The notes beneath the pieces are model-generated. The model was not told the DNA's origin and ran no database searches. It saw only the letters and a list, made by a program, of their open reading frames with translations. A program made the translations under genes and the position numbers. A stretch of 64,000 bases of DNA from Plasmodium coatneyi (Eukaryota > Apicomplexa > Aconoidasida > Haemosporida > Plasmodiidae). Location of the stretch: NCBI RefSeq assembly GCF_001680005.1, contig NC_033567.1:186001-250000 (forward strand), written 5' to 3'. Below, in pieces: positions 61,297 to 64,000 of this stretch; the stretch's first letter is position 1; each line of letters begins with the position of its first letter.

Positions 61297-64000
61297 TGTT
61301 TGAAAACAAAGGAGCAGAAGGGGGAAGTTCACCCCCAAACTTCGGAAGAGTCGAATGATAGTATAGGAAAAGTGTGTAAAATCTGAATTATTTTATAAAA
61401 GACTATAAATGTACCAAAAGAGAAAGAGTTATTTTTTTGTTAATATATGCTCTTTACGTACTAATCAGTATGTGTATATATAATTGGTTCACCATGAAAA
61501 ATATGTATTTTACAAATTCTTCAATTAAATAATACGTACTGACTAGAAATTGATCTTTATATTTGTGCAAAAAGTTTCATGCGCTATATTTTTCAATCTT
61601 TTCTATAATTTGTTTTATATATCCATATACAAAATGGCATTTTTATTATTTTACCATGGACTTAGAACAAGAATATAGAATTTAATAAGGAATATTTTTT
61701 GGAAAATAACTTTTATGGTAATAATTATATATTTTTGCAAAAATCAAAGGGTTCTAATTTGTGTGTGAGAAAGAGAGTCTTGTTTTTTCTCTCCGTAGGT
61801 CTGACAAATATACAGAGCAGCATGTTTGCAAGTCAAAAAAATTAGCCTTTAGATATCTTCATTTTCTTTTTTTGCGTGCCGCCCCCCACCCGCCGTATAT
61901 ACTGTATAATATAATTAAAAACATACCAACTGTTGGTTCTGGAATAAAAAAAGGAGCACAAGAAAGTATATAACCTCTGTTTTTTCATTTTACTGTTATC
62001 ATTTTTTTTTTTCTTTTCTTTAAGCTTTAATAAATATATCGCCCTATCGTTATGGCGCTCAAATTATCGTAAAGTATTTACATTTGTCGTAAACATATGC
62101 TATATAATACCTTTCCTTTCACTTAATTTACATCAATAAATTTTATGTTTTCATATTGTTATATGAAGTACAGTTCTCTAAGAGAGTTCAACCCTAATTT
62201 GTGTGCAGCGTCTGTCTTAAAAACATTTAACTAATAAAAATATTTCATAAAATATAATTTTACGAAATTTAACTGAAGTACTAGTAATACATTTCATTAT
62301 CCTTTTAGCATTACACCCATTACTATTATAATAGTACCTAATTAAGCAGTTATCTGAAACCTTTGAATTAGCAATTTATGCACATTTGTTTGTCATTAAA
62401 AGGGGATTCATTTTGAAGTTTTCCCATCGATCAGGACGAACGGTATATAATGAGTTAGCATCATTTGCACCCCTACTCCCCGCTCTTCCTTTTAATTAAA
62501 TAACCTTTTATTATGTGTCCTCCAATGTAGTGATGTTAAGAAAAAACGTGCGTGAAATTTAGTGAACTAACACAAGTGAAAAGAAATAAGTGTACATATG
62601 GCCTATGCGTCATATAATGTTTGTTTTATCATGAATTGAAAATATGCCCTTGTTCTTATTCACTAATTGGTACGTTTGGGGCATTTTTAACATGCTTAAT
62701 TTTATTAACATTTTAAAAGCCAAAAAATTGCATCTACAAATGCTTGTCGGGGAAAACAGAACTATGTAATTACTTCGCCAACCACGTGCTAGCCATAAAT
62801 CGTGCCATAAATAATTACAATATATAAAGGAAATAACTAAATGTGCAACTCATCTGATAAATGATTTGAATGGTACACGTATTGCGGTATAGTAGTAGCA
62901 CATTTTTCACAGCAAAAGAACTGTGGGTATATATTGCCAATTTTAAGCTTTATCAGGTGTTTAAATTTTTGTGCGTAAAAGTACAGCACATCAGTTTACG
63001 TCAATAGGGACAAACTAAAAAGAAGGATGAATAGGAAAAAATTGAAATAGATTTAAAAACATATAACATAATTGTAGATTTGCTTCAAATTCCCTGACCT
63101 TGAATTGTAATACGAGTACGTGAAAATGTCAACATTTCCTTTTCCTTAAAAATGGGATATATTAATTTTAAATATATGCTTATATATGATGTAAGGCACA
63201 ATTATATAAAATAGGCCAATTATTAACACGCACCTTTAATAAACGCACCTTTCCAAATAAGCCAGATAACGGTTCTTTTATGCATGGAACAGGAACTATT
63301 CATCAGATACACAACTGTGCAGTGTATAATACATAATGAAAATAATGTGGTCAAACGAAAATTCCAATTAATCCTATCCAGATAGGGTAACGTTCTATCT
63401 GTCCCCTTTATTGTGCAGCAGAAATAATACATCAGTGATGAGCCTTTTACGCACATACAAATATATATACATACATATGCAACAAACCCCGCCTATATCG
63501 TCCCCTTTCAAAATGTATTCAAGTTTATATATGAAGAAAATTTTTAATAACAACCATTTACGCACCCCTCTCTTTAGATTCACTTGCACCTGTTCTGAGC
63601 AGATAATTCAAAAGCAACAGATTTAACTGTTACATTATTTTTAATTCGTGCTTACCTAAGGTGTTGTTTTCATAACGAATCTTTCTTTTTTAAAGTTTAG
63701 AATAAAATTGTTCATGTCATAGCAAACGTGCTAAATAATAGAAGCAAATATGCGTTATTAACTCATAGAAAGAGTACGTACAGTATAAAATTACTAAAAC
63801 AACTAAGGCTTATAGTTACATGTTCTATATTCTTTGCACATTGAACAATATACCTATTTTATAGCAACAATTTTCATCTAACACATGCGTAGCAAGCAAT
63901 ATTTTTATTTCAAACACAAATATATAACAATAACTGCTAAACTATTATAAGCGCTTATTTAAATAACTATTATGCCTTTTTGCCTTGAACACATAACACT
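61115..64000. other. Right-hand intergenic region
   Basis: It begins with the shifted-frame remnant at 61112-61196 and about 30 T at 61264-61293. Beyond that there is AT-rich DNA with no supported gene up to the window edge. Confidence 0.5.

Noticed and set aside
1..64000. tRNA, rRNA, CRISPR or bacterial-type mobile elements
   Set aside because: No cloverleaf, ribosomal or direct-repeat/spacer pattern and no transposase-like frame seen; not expected in this genome.

Overview
The window is AT-rich nuclear DNA from a Plasmodium of the vivax/knowlesi/cynomolgi/coatneyi (simian malaria) clade, and it is subtelomeric. The reasons are: many two-exon genes whose short first exon encodes a signal peptide and whose second exon starts near a PEXEL export motif (RxLxE); a SICA-like variant surface antigen gene; a 1.55 kb block of degenerate GGGTTTA/GGGTTCA telomere-type repeat inside the sequence; one complete eight-exon RhopH1/CLAG gene; and a PST-A-type lysophospholipase. 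SICA-like sequence plus an interstitial telomere block points towards P. knowlesi or a close relative. The species cannot be fixed from sequence reading alone.

Layout. 0-4.3 kb: a five-exon SICA-like antigen gene on the minus strand. 4.3-10.2 kb: no convincing gene; small T-rich tandem repeats, two weak overlapping ORFs, then the interstitial telomere-like array (7961-9511). 10.2-32.9 kb: a plus-strand cluster of five related exported-protein genes (Pv-fam-d-like, sharing D-D-x-F-x-K-R-x-N-A-L blocks and C-terminal membrane segments), interrupted by one minus-strand PHIST-like exported protein at 25.1-25.9 kb. 35.0-40.5 kb: RhopH1/CLAG on the minus strand. 43.5-44.3 kb: a PEXEL protein with a recessed signal and a C-terminal membrane segment (minus). 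47.5-49.1 kb: a PST-A-like hydrolase with a long Asn-rich repeat (minus). 50.8-51.2 kb: a short, probably frameshifted exported-type gene. 55.4-56.4 kb: another member of the exported two-membrane-segment family. 59.6-61.1 kb: an unrecognised PEXEL protein with two acidic repeat arrays and a basic Cys-Cys tail. The right-hand 2.9 kb is without a visible gene.

How the genes fit together. Nearly everything concerns remodelling of the infected red cell: exported proteins (PEXEL), surface variation (SICA-like), nutrient-channel formation (CLAG/RhopH), and host or parasite lipid turnover (PST-A). Exon joins were chosen from GT/AG sites that keep frame. In the exported cluster the introns are all phase 0 and five of six members resume with a TCA serine codon, which supports common descent.

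The most interesting signals are: independent loss of the PEXEL motif in three of the cluster paralogues at the same aligned position; a sharply bounded mosaic duplication between the genes at 14.9 and 21.4 kb; the telomere-like array in the orientation opposite to a left chromosome end and split into layered satellite zones; the SICA-like gene with signal peptide, PEXEL and a PIR-like tail; and two genes with coding-looking extensions in a shifted frame beyond their stop codons.
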